NCBI GenBank assembly: GCA_948474755.1
Contig: CAOLHI010001649.1
Span: 1-64,000 of the forward strand
Origin: Ctenosaura bakeri
Taxonomy: Eukaryota > Chordata > Lepidosauria > Squamata > Iguanidae
Direction of reading: 5' to 3'
DNA: 64,000 nt
Shown piece by piece: positions 21,812 to 33,552 of the stretch; the stretch's first letter is position 1; each line of letters begins with the position of its first letter. Position numbers and translations under genes: made by a program. Below the pieces are notes generated by a model. It worked only from the letters and a program-made list of their open reading frames with translations, ran no database searches and had not been told where the DNA came from.

Positions 21812-22637
21812 TTAAAACAGATTAAAAACAAAATTAAAAACAAAAGGACAATTGATGAGAGGTGGTGGAACACTAGTCTGGGAAGGCCTGTCGGAAAGAA
21901 CAGTCTTGACTGCTTTTTTAAAGCAGTCAAGACTGGTAATGTGCCGGATCTCTTCTGGCAGGCCATTCCATAACTTGGGAGCGACAGAAGAAAAGGTCCT
22001 CTGGGTAACCGCAGCCAACCTAGTTCTGTTTGGCTGCAGTAAATTCCTCCCAGAGGACCTTAGTGTGCGGGGCGGATTATATGGGAGAAGGCGATCCCGC
22101 AGGTAGGCTGGCCCCAAGCCATGAAGGGCTTTAAAGGTAAAAACCAACACCTTGTACTGTGCCCGGAAACTAATAGGCAGCCAATGAAGGGATTTTAAAA
22201 TTGGTGTTATGTGGTCAGTTTTAGATCTTCCGGTGACCAACCTGGCTGCCGTGTTCTGAATTAATTGAAGTTTCCAGACTAAGCACATGGGTAGCCCTAT
22301 GTAGAGCGCATTGCAGAAGTCAAGCCATGAAGTTACCAGCGCATGCACCACTGTTTTTAGGTGTTCCAGGTCCAGGAAGGGGCGCAGCTGGCATATCAGC
22401 CGAAGCTGATAGCAGGCACTCCTGGCCGCCGCATCAATTTGAGCTGTCATCTGAAGCGGCGAGTCCAGGAGCACCCCCAAGCTGCGGACACAGTCTTTCA
22501 GGGGAAGTGTGACCCCGTCTAGAACTGGTTGACAAACCTCCATACCTGGGCTAGGGCCCTTAACAGCGAGTACCTCCGTCTTATCTGGATTCAACTTCAG
22601 TCTGTTTTTCCTCATCCAGTCCAGTGCTAGCTGTAAC
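21812..22637 (-). pseudogene. L2-type LINE ORF2 C-terminus, 5'-truncated but open
   Basis: A 267-codon frame from an internal Met plus about seven upstream in-frame codons (QLALDWM) encodes the end of an L2 reverse transcriptase ORF: LNPDKTEVL, SLGVLLDSPL, LRPFLDLEHLKTVVHAL, SWLDFCNAL, LQLIQNTAARLVTG, LKSLHWLPISFRAQYK, FKALHGLGPAYL and FSSVAPKLWNGLPEEIR. These lie downstream of the catalytic YADD box, which is missing with the rest of the 5' portion because of truncation at 22637. No stop or frameshift interrupts the surviving part, so the insertion is fairly recent. It cannot move by itself. It is a retrotransposon remnant, not a host gene. Confidence 0.9.
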
Positions 22638-22775
22638 TAAAGGAAGGACACTGGAGCTTTCTACAAAGAATTCTAAGTCCCTCAGAAAACTGCAGATCTC
22701 AGGATTTCATATGATGGAGCATCACAATTAAAGTGATATCAAATTGTTATAAATCCATAGTGTAGATATACTCTG
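22638..22775. mobile_element. Half of a palindromic MITE remnant
   Basis: CAGATCTCAGGATTTCATA, GCATCACAATTAAAGTGATA and AAATCCATAGTGTAGAT match the right arm of the palindromic family seen at 25034-25264. The left arm is absent at the L2 junction. Confidence 0.45.
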
Positions 22776-22978
22776 AATTCATTGTTTTTTGTTCTGTTCA
22801 CAGAAGACGCTTGTGTTCACTGTAGGAAACTTGTGCTTCTGTGGAATGGAGCTTTCCTTCTATGAATGAAAAAGGTTTCTGTTTACCAAACATTCGTTTT
22901 GGATGTAACTCCCATAGGAAAATAGGAGGCTGCCTTGGACTGTGTTATATAATTGGTCCATACATCTTAGATCAACCT

Positions 22979-23102
22979 CAGAGCTTGGAAAACTTAGTTT
23001 TTGGGCTACAAATTCCAAAATCCCTTCAGGCTGCATGACAATTGTTCATGTTGGCTGGGGAAAATGGGAACTGTAGCCATAAGGTAAGTTTTCCAAGCTC
23101 TG
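22979..23102. mobile_element. Palindromic hAT-like MITE (AGCTTGG-ended family), full copy
   Basis: Perfect 14-bp terminal inverted repeats CAGAGCTTGGAAAA and TTTTCCAAGCTCTG enclose inverted arms with CTACAAATTCC and GGAACTGTAG. No clear target duplication remains. Confidence 0.75.
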
Positions 23103-23991
23103 GGTTGTCAAAAATTGACTAGAATCAGCATTCCAGGATTTTATAGTCAGGCCCACCTGTAAATGACAGGGATTGAACCTTGAACTAAATGCATCTACTA
23201 AATACCACTCAGCTACAATCCTTCACTGATACACCACAAGATTTAGAACAAATGTTTTCTACCCCCTTAATTTTTGCTTCTAGATAACTACTCCCCCCAA
23301 CAACCCTCATTGCTATCCATTGCTGTCTATTTTCTCTATAGAGGTTACAATCAAAGGCAAACAAGAGAAGAGTAGTAATTTTTAAGGCAATTATTTGAGT
23401 TAATTGAAAAAAATGAAATAGATCATTCCCTTTCAAAAGATCTCAGGGAAATAAGCAGATGAAAGTCAGTTTTTGTTCTTCTCGTTCTTCCTCTGAACAA
23501 ATAACACATAATACCATTCATTTGAAGGGCAGCTATTTTTCCTTTTAGTATCTTTAAACAGTATCAATTGATACACTTTAGGCTTTCCATTCCAAGTTGC
23601 TTTCAAGCTCATTTGCAGTAAGGCAGGCTGATGGTGGCTGAGTTTCATTACAGGAAAAAAGTTGTGCTTCACAATGCATCATCATACGGAACTACTTTCC
23701 CCCATCAAACAACCAAATTTTAGTCGGACCAAATTATGATTCTGCATGTGGGTCTCTTGTTCTAGTATCAACATTGATGCAAAATTGATGAAACTTCCAA
23801 GTGAAATTGCATTGTTTGATCTTCACAGTCCTGGAATAACATAGCCTAAAGCTACAGTTTCTGTAAACTTACTTTGCACAAAACGACTTTAGCTAGGACT
23901 GATGTATTGACACAGTGTGGCCATGAATGACATTAGGGCTATTTAGAAAAGACACAAAATAACAGCAAGAAGAATGTGGCAATTGGTTCTG
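23103..23991. other. Unassigned intergenic DNA
   Basis: No gene or repeat recognised. Confidence 0.4.
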
Positions 23992-24083
23992 AAATTACCT
24001 TTTTCCAGTGAACCTCTCTGAAAAATTACCTTTTTCTGCTGAATCTCCCTCCAAAATTACCTTTTCCAACGGCAGCTTTCTCA
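23992..24083 (+). repeat. Three-copy tandem repeat of about 31 bp
   Basis: AAATTACCTTTT starts at 23992, 24023 and 24054, with partly conserved intervening sequence. Confidence 0.8.
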
Positions 24084-25033
24084 AAGTGCCTTGATGTTAA
24101 GCAATATAGTTTTAAGTTGAAAATGTCACAAGGCCATGTAAAGAAATTGATAGAAAATTTCAGGGTTCCTTGTTGATATTTGAAGCAGCCTGTGGATTTT
24201 TGTTCTTTAACACAGATCTTTGGCGCTGTGCTACCACTTTGATTTCTCTATTGCCAAAAACAGCATGCCTCTCGACTTAATGGCTTCACGGACGAGAATG
24301 TGAAGGTGATTTTCGTTATTGCTGCTGCTGCTGCTAAGGTATTGCTTCTAGTACAAAATTGGTAAACATAGCCTTTTGAATCGTTCCCATTCATTGACAA
24401 AGTGTCCTTCATCCTAAGAAAAGACAATGATGAGCTTAAGCTTCATCTCAGTTTTGTGTTACACAGACAGTAGCATCAGGAGGGTCTGAATGTCCTATGC
24501 AACTCCAAATATACTTCAATATATCTTGGACTGAGCCATTTGGAATAAAGTGAAACGACTCCAACTGTCAGATTTTTAAAACATCTATTGTGTTGCATTC
24601 TGCTTGTCCTGTTGTAAAATAGTCACAAAACCTAGTAACCTGTCGTGGTGATGCTCTGCCTAGGGTATGACTTTGCTTGCTTTAGTGTATCTAACACTTA
24701 AGGTACCATCTGTAGCATTATCTGTGTTTTGCCTTCAGCACATTGTGATCTGTTGCTCTGTGTGGAGTGTTGCTGGTCCTAACTGGACATTGCACAAGCT
24801 TCTCTTTTCATCTCCTTCAAACCTCCCTTGAGATTCCTCTTTTCCAATTCTTAGTTTTGGTTTCCAGTTTTTAGAACATATTACAGTTGAATCAGGCCAC
24901 ATGATTTGCCTCATTATTTGAGGAGTTTTCTCCTCATTTGAGAAATTTGACCATCATGAAAAGGAGGTACAGAAAATCAGAGGGGAACTATTTAGGGCAG
25001 GGCCTACCTCACCCGTTTTTCAAATGTGAAATT
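24084..25033. other. Unassigned intergenic DNA
   Basis: No gene recognised. A short (GCT)n run lies at about 24320-24335. Confidence 0.4.
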
Positions 25034-25264
25034 TAAGATGCGTCATCTTGGTACCACTAACTAGTTGCTCCATCCCAAGGAATCCTAGAATTTGCACTTT
25101 ACTAAGACACTGGCCAATCTATGCCAAACAGCTCTAGTGCACTCCCCCAAATTTCTTCTATGGCCTAGCAAAAAATTTCAAGTCCTACACTGAATTACAA
25201 ATCCAAGGAGAGAACCATGACAGTTAAAAGTGGATCAAATTGGAATAATTTATAATGCAGGTAC
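25034..25264. mobile_element. Decayed palindromic MITE
   Basis: The left half (CCAAGGAATCCTAGAATTTG, CTTTACTAAGACAC) is inverted in the right half (AATTACAAATCCAAGG, CCATGACAGTTAAAAGTGG). It resembles the widespread squamate palindromes carrying GGAATCCTGGGATTTGTAG. The ends are too diverged to classify. Confidence 0.55.
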
Positions 25265-25585
25265 ACAACTAGTTTTACAGGGTTTTTTTCTCCAAAGCAT
25301 ATTAAATGCAACATTCTGCATCATCCCCTGGATCCTACAGGAACAGCAATCAAATAGGCAGAAGAGGGATAGCGAAAAAACAGAGCAATATTTTTTGTTA
25401 TGCCCCAGGATTCAGGGTTCATCCTGAGCCAACCAAACTCAATATTCTTGAGCCTTCATGCCTCTGATAAGCTTGGTGTCTCTCGGTCCTGATTCTAGCA
25501 CTGGGACAAAATACCCTTCACCAGGAGCATCATAAAGTCTCAGAAGCTGATGCAATAAAGTCTGGCAGAAGCTTCTGGAGACTAA
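25265..25585. other. Unassigned intergenic DNA
   Basis: No gene or repeat recognised. Confidence 0.4.
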
Positions 25586-26010
25586 GGCCCTTTCTGCAGT
25601 TTATCTTCTTGTGGTGGCAACTGGTGGTGTTCCCAGCAACAGCTCTGCCAGGAAGGGAGAACAATGGCAGCACTTCCCTCTGCACAGCACTGGCTCCCTG
25701 TGAAAGGGAGCACAAGGGACACACTGCTTCCTTCTGCAATGCAGCCAGGTACTTTCCTAAGCTGTGCTGGGGCAGGAAGCACCACCATCATGCTTCCAGG
25801 CCTTCCAGGTCTTCCACAGGACAGGTAAGTGCAGGATGGTGGTGCAATTGTGGGTCATTGACAGGAAAAACCCGTCAATGGTTTAACCCATGATTGCGCT
25901 GCCTGAGAATGGAAGAAGGACGGGTGCAATAATGTCATACAGAAGCGTTGTCATGGTCCTGTCCTTCTCCCGTCCCCATAGCAGGATGGGAGGGTGCTGC
26001 AGAAAAGACC
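25586..26010 (-). mobile_element. GGCC-ended MITE, family 2 (425 bp)
   Basis: Ends GGCCCTTTCTGCAG and CTGCAGAAAAGACC, with a perfect TAA duplication (25583-25585 and 26011-26013). Its reverse complement aligns with 48244-48675, sharing GCTTCCTGCCCCAG and CAGAAGGAAG-type blocks. The overlapping frames on both strands are by-products of its composition. Confidence 0.85.
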
Positions 26011-27303
26011 TAAGTAACAGGTGTCATGTCAGACAATTGGCCCTCTAAGGACCCCTACTATGTGAGAATGGGCAGAGCCTGTAGTGAGCAGGCCTTGATT
26101 GTTACTGAAATAAGATGCTATTCCTTTATGATGCTGAACAGAATGAAAGGCTTTTGGGAATGATTGTGAGAGTCATAAAGGACTCATACTTTGTCTAAGT
26201 CATTTCCAAGATACACCTTCAATGTGATCCCTACAGTGAACAACAATATAGCAAAACTGAGATTCCTGAACACCAAAAATATTATATACCTTTAAATAAA
26301 ACTGTGATGTTAAATTTACTTATTCATTACCATACTTTATTTCTTAAACTGCAATTCACATTTCTTAGGCAGGGAAACCCCTCCAAAGTGACCTTCAAAA
26401 GAAGCAATTGAGAATTGCTGCAATCAGAAAACAGTGGGGTTTTAAAGAAATCCAAAAGGGGGAAAAATTATATTTCAGTGACAGAACATGTGCCTGGATA
26501 CAGAAGGCCCCAACTTCAATCCCTGGCCACTTTAGCTAAAGCTGGAAAGATTCCTTCCTGAAACCTGGAGTACTGTGGTCATTCATTGCCTGTAATATTG
26601 GGCTATGTGGAGCAGGGGTCTGATTCAATATGACACAGCTTCTTATGTTATTTTGCAAAGTGAAAATACTGGCAGATACATCACTTGGGGTTTTCAGACG
26701 AAGAAACTGATCTCTCGGCTGCATCCAACCAGAGGAGTATTTTGACCACTTCCCAAACTGCCAAAGCTTGCTGCATCTTCCTAATTTTGAGGGTTTTTTA
26801 AAAAAAAATTTCCACCAAAAACAGCAAATTGAAAAGTCCTCTTTTGACTCCCTAAGCCTGCCAAAATTGGCTACAAATAGCCAAAACCAGAAACGTGAAG
26901 TCATTTACAGTTTCAGTTCAGGGCACAAGCCCCTATTTTTGTGAACACTAACAATGCTGGGGCAAAAATTGCCCCCATGTCCTTTGGAGCTGCTCACCCC
27001 TGATTTGGGGGGACAACAGAATTGGGGTGTATTTCTTTTACATTTCATATCAGCAATCAAGTCCTTGCTTCTGGAAGAATAGCTAAGCTACTTTTTAATT
27101 TTTCTTTAAAAAAAGCATGTAAGGCTGAGAACTTGTTTGGAGTGGAGGGCTTCTTAAGGGAGAGACTTTAGAAAAGCTCTGCACACAACAGTACAGCTAT
27201 TATGCTGGTGCAATTATTGATGAAGAGTTTGTTAAAGAAAGAAACAATATCTGGTAAATCTAAACAAAGCAGCAATAAGCACATGCCCAAACATATCTCT
27301 TAT
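26011..27303. other. Unassigned intergenic DNA
   Basis: No gene or repeat recognised. A 122-codon minus-strand frame at 26536-26904 has no motif I can identify and lacks splice or promoter context, so it is left uncalled. Confidence 0.4.
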
Positions 27304-27366
27304 TAGGGCCAGCTCTACTATTAGGCAGAATGAGTCAACCATCTGAATCAGCAGAATTTGGGTGTT
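27304..27366 (+). repeat. Short dispersed repeat fragment
   Basis: Resembles 29289-29340 in direct orientation and 1716-1764 in inverse. The family is unknown. Confidence 0.4.
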
Positions 27367-27922
27367 GTGAAATTGCACTAATGCTTAGTTATTTGATTTC
27401 TTCTGTTTATATTTTTGCTCCTAAACAAGTGTCTGTGGGATTGCTGGTTTTGGGTCCTAAGCAAGCTAGTGGATGTTTTTACATGATGGGAAGAGCCTTC
27501 CTTTGCTTTCAGCTTCAGGCTTTGTCTTTGACAGGCTTACTTCTTGAGGTGTACAGACTACATATATACATGTATAAGCATTTGTTCATAGTCCTTCCTT
27601 ACTGTCCGCCCAGGGGCTGCTGCTGAGTCTGCTCTTTTAATGGTGAGGAATCCACAGGGGATTTTGTTGCCTCTTTTCCCACAGCTGCTCTCAGTTGACC
27701 CTACTTCAGCATTGGATGAGCTCCCATTCAACTAACAATAGCAGTGGGAAGACTAGAGGTAAAATCCAGTGGCCTTGAGGTTCCTACAGTGGCGTATCCA
27801 CTAGCCTCCCCACTTCTCCCTTTCCATCCTTCTCCTTTTTGTGTTGACTCTTTCTGCTATTGCAATTTGAACTCCAAGTCAGGGCCTTCCATATTTACAT
27901 AGTGTAACCAATGCATGTTTAA
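27367..27922. other. Unassigned intergenic DNA
   Basis: No gene or repeat recognised. Confidence 0.35.
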
Positions 27923-28138
27923 CCTATCTACCTTGAAGGTATCCTGTCTGATCTCAGAAATTAAGCTGCATCAGGCCTGGCTAGTACTTGGAAGAGAGAT
28001 CAGCAGGGAATACTGGATTCTCTAGGCTATATTTAGAGGAAAGCAATGGCAAACAACCTCTTGAGTAGCCCTTTCCTGAGAAAACCCTATGAGGTCACCA
28101 TAAGTTAACAGACTGAAATCCTACAACAGACACAGAAA
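27923..28138 (+). mobile_element. 5S rRNA-derived SINE with Bov-B/Sauria-like tail
   Basis: The first 100 bp follow vertebrate 5S rRNA: CTGTCTGATCTCAGAA, TTAAGC, CAGGCCTGGCTAGTACTTGG, GGGAATACTGGAT. These cover the internal promoter region (A box to C box). The 3' part changes to GGCAAACAACCTC, CTGAGAAAACCCTATGAGG and TCACCATAAGTTA, which parallels the Bov-B-type tail of the Sauria SINEs. The composite marks a SINE3-class element rather than a 5S gene. It is diverged from functional 5S and so not expected to make 5S rRNA. Confidence 0.82.
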
Positions 28139-28525
28139 CAGAACATCATGTCTACACTTTGTTCCTTGATCTCACCCCCTGCCCCAAATCTACCTTAAAA
28201 TCCAGTCAGACACACAGAGGAGTTGAACTCTGCAGTGCTGGTGAGAAGGGCACTTAAGGAAAATGTCTCCAGCCCCAGCAGCAAAGCAGCGGTAAGCTGA
28301 CCACAAGCAGGGACTTCTGCAGAGTCTGTCACAACTCATCAGCACACTGGATGCATCATCCTTTGGCACCCCACTCACCAGCACTGCAGAACTCCATCCT
28401 TTGGTGCAGCTGACTAGATTTTAAAGTGTGTTTTGGAGTCATTTATTATTGTGGAAATGATACCATGATCATAAATGAGAATAGGAAACATAAGCCTAAA
28501 TTATGACATTGTAATTGACTAACAG
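28139..28525. other. Unassigned intergenic DNA
   Basis: No gene or repeat recognised. Confidence 0.35.
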
Positions 28526-28571
28526 AAAGCCAGTCTAGTGCAGTGGTTTGAATGTTGGACTATGACCCTGT
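28526..28571 (+). mobile_element. Sauria-type SINE head fragment
   Basis: AGCCAGTCTAGTGCAGTGG and TTTGAATGTTGGACTATGAC match the tRNA-derived head. The sequence then departs from the SINE, about 60 bp before a second copy begins. Confidence 0.7.
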
Positions 28572-28632
28572 CAGCCACTGCTGCAAGAGACAGCTGGACC
28601 AAGAAAATAGCACCAGTAAGTAAAAGGAAAGG

Positions 28633-28820
28633 AGAGCTGGCATGGTATAGTTGTTTGAGCATTGGACTTCAACCCTGGAGACCAGAGTTTGATTCCCCAC
28701 TTGGCTGTGGAAACCCACTTGATGACCTTAAGCACATCATACACACAGCCCCAGAAAACCCTGTGATAGGGTCACCTTAGGGTTGCCATAAGTTAGAAAC
28801 AACTTGAAGGCTTACAACAG
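28633..28820 (+). mobile_element. Sauria-type SINE with Bov-B tail
   Basis: Head GAGCTGGCATGG, B box AGAGTTTGATTCCCC, tail GGGTTGCCATAAGTTAG and AACTTGAAGGCTTACAAC. The middle of the body is deleted. It lies just downstream of a partial head in the same orientation. Confidence 0.85.
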
Positions 28821-28936
28821 GAAACTGCCTAAGAACGTGCCAGTCACATACTTTACTGTCAACGCAATACGGTACATTAATGGTACTGGATAAATAGTAA
28901 TTATAAAAGAAAATAGCATAACCCATGCTCTAGAAA

Positions 28937-28937
28937 A

Positions 28938-28997
<60 letters not shown>

Positions 28998-29020
28998 AAC
29001 AGACAGACAGACAGACAGAC
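28937..29020 (+). repeat. Compound (AAAG)n(ACAG)n microsatellite
   Basis: About 15 AAAG units run directly into five ACAG units. Confidence 0.95.
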
Positions 29021-30210
29021 TGCACGTTGGCTCCAAAGGGCAAGAACATAAAGCACTGTACCTATTGTAATCCAGAACAGGAAGAGATGTCAAATATATT
29101 CTCTTGCACTTTCAGGTTAAAGATATGTTAAACTCCTCTCTGATATTCCCCTTCATGGGATTCTCAATTTCATAAGAAGGAGAGCAGTTCACAGGGAAAA
29201 TCTATGGATGCTTGTCAGGCTTCCTGTTGCAGACCTCATATACAAATATGTAAACAGTCACACCAGGGATGAATAGCTGCTAGGGACATAGGGCCAGCCC
29301 AACCGTTAGACAGAATGAGGCAGCCACCTCAAATAGCAGCTTTGGAGTATCATAAAAAGGCAGCAAATTGTATGGTTTTTTGTTTTGTTTTGTTATGACT
29401 GTATTATTGCTCCTGACAATGAGAAGATGCATTTATAAGATTTCCTGCTTCGTGTACCAAAATAATATCACTAGCTTTGACTACTATGCCCCTTGATGGC
29501 AGGGGTGGATGTGCCATTCTTTTCTCCATCTTGAGTAGAAAGACACCTTTGTCCAACCTTGTGGGGGCCCAATCAGCAACCAGTCACAAACCTAGTCTCC
29601 CTCTCTCACAATGTTAATTATCTGAGGGGTAGACCTGAAAAGGGCTTAAGAGGTGTTTAAATCAACTTTAAATTAATAGTGTTTGTTGGCTCACACAGTC
29701 TTTAGTGATTCTGCACAATTTTTTCATGCTTTGTGCAGATTTCATCCTCCTAATTTGTGTGAACACTTACAGACCAAAATCTGTCCCTGAAGAATCTGGT
29801 TGTTAACATGGAGGAAGGGATGGTGTTTTTTGAGCAGTAATTAATAAGGTGAGCCCATGTAATCTGGCATGTGAAGATTTCCTCTTAACACTCAACTTCA
29901 TTTCATGCTGAAGCAAATCCTATTGCACTGAGTCTGTGATAACCTATGGCATCTCTCTCATTATTACCTAGTTAATGTGATAATGTACCCATCAATGGAC
30001 TCATGACTGTAATTACCTCAGATACATTGCTTTAAAAGAAGTGAAAGGAATGTGGACATGATTAAAGATGGCCTTTTCCGGAACACTTATTTTTAAAGGA
30101 CATTGCTCTTTCTATCATCTTATAATTTGCTATATGAACATCATGCATAGCCCAAATCCCAGATTAATTCTGAAAGACATCAGAATTGTTGGAGGGAAGG
30201 CTAAATATAT
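29021..30210. other. Unassigned DNA with a short dispersed repeat and a repeat-poor stretch
   Basis: A dispersed-repeat fragment related to 27304 lies at 29289-29340. From about 29600 to 30130 the sequence lacks recognisable repeats and is rich in TAATTA/TGATAA-type cores, so it may be a weaker conserved-noncoding candidate. No gene seen. Confidence 0.35.
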
Positions 30211-31531
30211 TTGTTTAGCTGTGCATACACACTGAGAAAGAAAATGTCAAAATTAACGTCTTTATTAGAGTATCCATATACTCACCTCAAAATTCAGAGG
30301 GAGGGATTAATTTCCTGTAAAAATGTTTATTTCATGATTTGCATGATTTACAAAAATTGGGGGGGGGTGTCCAAAAGTCCTGCAAAGGCTTTGATCTTTG
30401 GTTTAACCAACTAAGTCAATAGTGGTCAACTTCTGAGCAGAAAGGATTCCATAGCAGGATTAGAAAGAATATTTTAATATTTGAATAGTAAACAGAAGAA
30501 ACTTTGTTGAGAAGAATCCTGGAAAGAGGAGAATCTCTTTACAGGATTAAAAGGATTTATTCTGCACAAAAAACGCATATGACTTTTTTTTGCACAAAAA
30601 CCAGCATTTGCTGCACAAAAACTGTGATTTCCTATGTGCAAATTTTCTGTGCAGAAAATGTAAATATCTGTGCAAAACTCCTCACAGAAGGGGAATTATA
30701 GAATAAATTCCAGATTGTGAATTACCCTTCAAAACAATTCCTGCAGTTTTTGAGAACTTTCTTGCATAAAGGAGAAAAATGTCAAAATTATTCATTCTTG
30801 CCCACAAGAATGAAATGTATGAAAATTTACAACTCTGCCCTATATTGCCATCCTCAAATGAAACAGAGGCAATGCCCTCCCTGTTTAGTATGCATTGCCA
30901 AATTCCAGCAATGGGCAGTGGCAGCCTTCTTATTCACTTTGCAATTTCCACTTAAAACAAAGTACATGAAGATTGTGTGCCTTATTTTAAAGCTGCACTG
31001 GATTCTGAGAGGCTCCCAAGGGCATAATTCAGCTTGAAAAGAAAATGAATGCTGCACGTGCACCTTATTGTAAAGGAAGGTTGCTGTGGCACCAAATTTT
31101 GATGATATGGCAGAAAAATTGCACAATATTGGGCAGGATTGCAAAGGCCCCACAAAAATGGGTGAGGCACGTGCATGTGGCACAAATCTAACCTAAGTAG
31201 TGATTGTGAAAAGAAATGGTAGGTCTGTGAGACCAATTAGAAAAAGCTAGTGTGAAGGAGTGAGCTTAAACGAATCAGTGGGAGGTAGGGACAGACAGAT
31301 GCCAGGCAGTTAGGATTAGAAATCTCAAAGAGAAGACCAAGTTTAGAAGAAAAAAATTTATTAGGGATGGAGAATGTAATCTTTTATTTATGGAAGACCA
31401 GGATACCAGCAGAGTGAAAAAGAGTATGAAGATTCAGGGACAGAGGGAAAGCAGGTAGGTGCATAGGAGCACTGCAGAACACAGTACAGTACAAGGAAGT
31501 CTAGATGGGCACACAAACATTCAAAGGCTGT
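30211..31531. other. Unassigned DNA with a cluster of TGTGCA-type motifs
   Basis: Between about 30555 and 30680 the motifs CTGCACAAAA, TTTGCACAAAAA, CTGCACAAAAAC and TTTTCTGTGCAGAAAA recur; a similar cluster is at 63290-63425. The 98-109 codon frames that overlap on both strands at 30717-31236 show no motif I can place. Confidence 0.4.
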
Positions 31532-31724
31532 GGCCATTTCTGCACTACAGTGTTATAGTGCCACTTTTAACATCCTATGGAATCCTGGGGTTTGCAGTTT
31601 AGGGAGGGTGTTTAGAATTCTCAGCCAGAGAGTTTTTTGGTCTCAGTAAACTATAAACCCCAGAATTCCACAGGAGGTTGAAAGTGCAATAATAGCACTA
31701 TGACAGTGTAGTGCAGAAATGGCA
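31532..31724. mobile_element. GGCC-ended palindromic MITE, family 1
   Basis: GGCCATTTCTGCACTACAG at the left and GTAGTGCAGAAATGGC at the right, with inverted AACATCCTATGGAATCC arms and the central GAATTCTCAGCCAGAGAG block. No clear target duplication remains. Confidence 0.82.
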
Positions 31725-33125
31725 TCAGTAAGGGAAGTGACAGGGCTATTTGGTTTATCCCCACTACCACAGACACAATAGTAGACACATCCTTTGTATG
31801 CATTCTGAACACATGAAGGTGGTTGTCCACATGCATGCCTATATAGATTGTCTGTGTAGAGTTTCTCCAATTAGGCCAGTTGGAATCCTCATGCTCCCAT
31901 ATAGATTAGCACTGTTGTTACTCCTTTTCTCACACACAAAACATGCGGAGGGCTGGGGTCCTGGCAAACATACACATTGATAGTAGGGAGCACAGCTAAC
32001 TTCTGTGGCCCTTTTTCATGATAACTGCACCAACACCCCCATTCTAAAAATGAAAAAAAAGTTTTAGGTCCACCAAATAAAAGGTTGAGTTTCAAGGTAC
32101 AAAGATGAATGTGACAAGATTCTGTGGTTCCGTGACAAGGAAAGGCAAAAATAAAATTCATACTGATATTATAAACTTATTTTCTGAGAACCCTCCCCCC
32201 CAAAAAAAATATTACACATAAGAGACTTCAAAAAATACAATCTCAGCCAGTATCCTAAATAGCCTGGAATTCCACTACCTTAGCCCACACTACTTGAAAG
32301 AATATGTGATCGTGAGATGAGATCATACAGGCTAATCCTGCCTCTTTCTCTGCTCCACATGACTCTTGAGCCCTATGGCATAAGATGGGGCTAGCCCTCT
32401 CACCCTACAGTCTGCCTATATATTCCTTCAATACATAGTAGCTTGCTGGAACTCCTCAGCTCATTCTGAGCAATGTGTAGAACAACTTGTGGAAAAACAC
32501 GTTTAGCATTCCAGTGTTAACCTTCTGCATGGCATATGGTGACTACAAAAAAGTTCGAAGCTTCCAAAGACTGAAGCTTGATGAGTCTTACAGCCCAATT
32601 CACCACCAATTTAAACTGAAATACTAGAATTTAAGGTGATTTAAATGCAAACAATCTAGGTTTAAACAGATTGTGAATTAAGCTGTGAGGTGGTGCAGTT
32701 GGAAATTTTACCACTAGATGTCCTGTGGAGTAAGCCAGAAAAACCTGGATATATTTGCATTTCAGCTACAGACCAGAAATGTTTTCTTGTTGTGCTATCC
32801 AGATTCACATTTATAAAGCCACTGGTGTGAAATATTAAGGCATATTCCATCTTAACACAGAAACAGATACATTACAAACAAACATATCTATATAGTATGA
32901 GTAGTAAACATCTGTCACTGTATGTGCCTCAAAATATATGTCTGTATTTTTATTTTTATTTTTATAGGGAAATGATATTGTTTTAATTAAATATTATATT
33001 CATCATGAAGCTAATATTTAGTTAAATAGGAAAATATACAACCAAGGAACCTGAGATCACTGTATTTAAAAGTCACATGTAAAGTAGAGACAATTCTACC
33101 TGTTGGTCAAAGTGAACCAGGGTAT
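31725..33125. other. Unassigned intergenic DNA
   Basis: No gene or repeat recognised. A short (TTTTA)n tract lies at about 32948-32965. Confidence 0.4.
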
Positions 33126-33239
33126 ATGCACATCCTTTCACACTGCATAATGAGAGTACTAGGATTCCACTCTGCCATTGTTCCATCATATGGTATCCTG
33201 TAATTTGCAGTTCAGGGAAGAGCACTCAGTATAGTGTTG
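33126..33239. mobile_element. Left half of a palindromic MITE split by CR1
   Basis: CCTTTCACACTGC, TAGGATTCCACT, GGTATCCTGTAATTTGC and TTCAGGGAAGAGC are the inverse of the sequence at 36661-36775 beyond the CR1. The halves form one palindrome interrupted by the insertion. Confidence 0.6.
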
Positions 33240-33438
33240 AAAACAAGGAGAGTAATAATACCACTCTATTCTGCTTTGGTTAGACCTCACCTGGAATACT
33301 GCATCTAGTTCTGGGCACCACAATCCAAGAAGGATATTGACAAACTAGAACATGTCCAGAGGAGGGCTACCAAAATGGTGAAGAGTCTGGAAACCAAGCT
33401 GTATGAGGAATAGCTTAGGGAGCTACATACCTTTAGCA
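33240..33438 (+). mobile_element. CR1 LINE 3' region, part 1 of 3
   Basis: CTCACCTGGAATACTGCATC, GTTCTGGGCACCACAATCC and CATGTCCAGAGGAGGGCTAC belong to the 3' part of a CR1 LINE. The copy continues at 35320 and 36417; removing one copy of each target duplication joins the three parts. Reading frames are broken. Confidence 0.85.
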
Positions 33439-33512
33439 CAGTGGTTCTCAACCTTCCTAATGCCGCGACCCCTTAATACAGTTCCTCGTGGTGACCCCCA
33501 ACCATAAAATCA

Positions 33513-33514
33513 TT

Positions 33515-33549
<35 letters not shown>

Positions 33550-33552
33550 TTT
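33513..33552 (+). repeat. (TTTA)n microsatellite inside the hAT element
   Basis: About ten TTTA units, just inside the left subterminal region of the transposon. Confidence 0.95.

Noticed and set aside
27923..28030. Possible 5S rRNA gene
   Set aside because: Many substitutions, no clean 5S termini and a SINE tail fused downstream.
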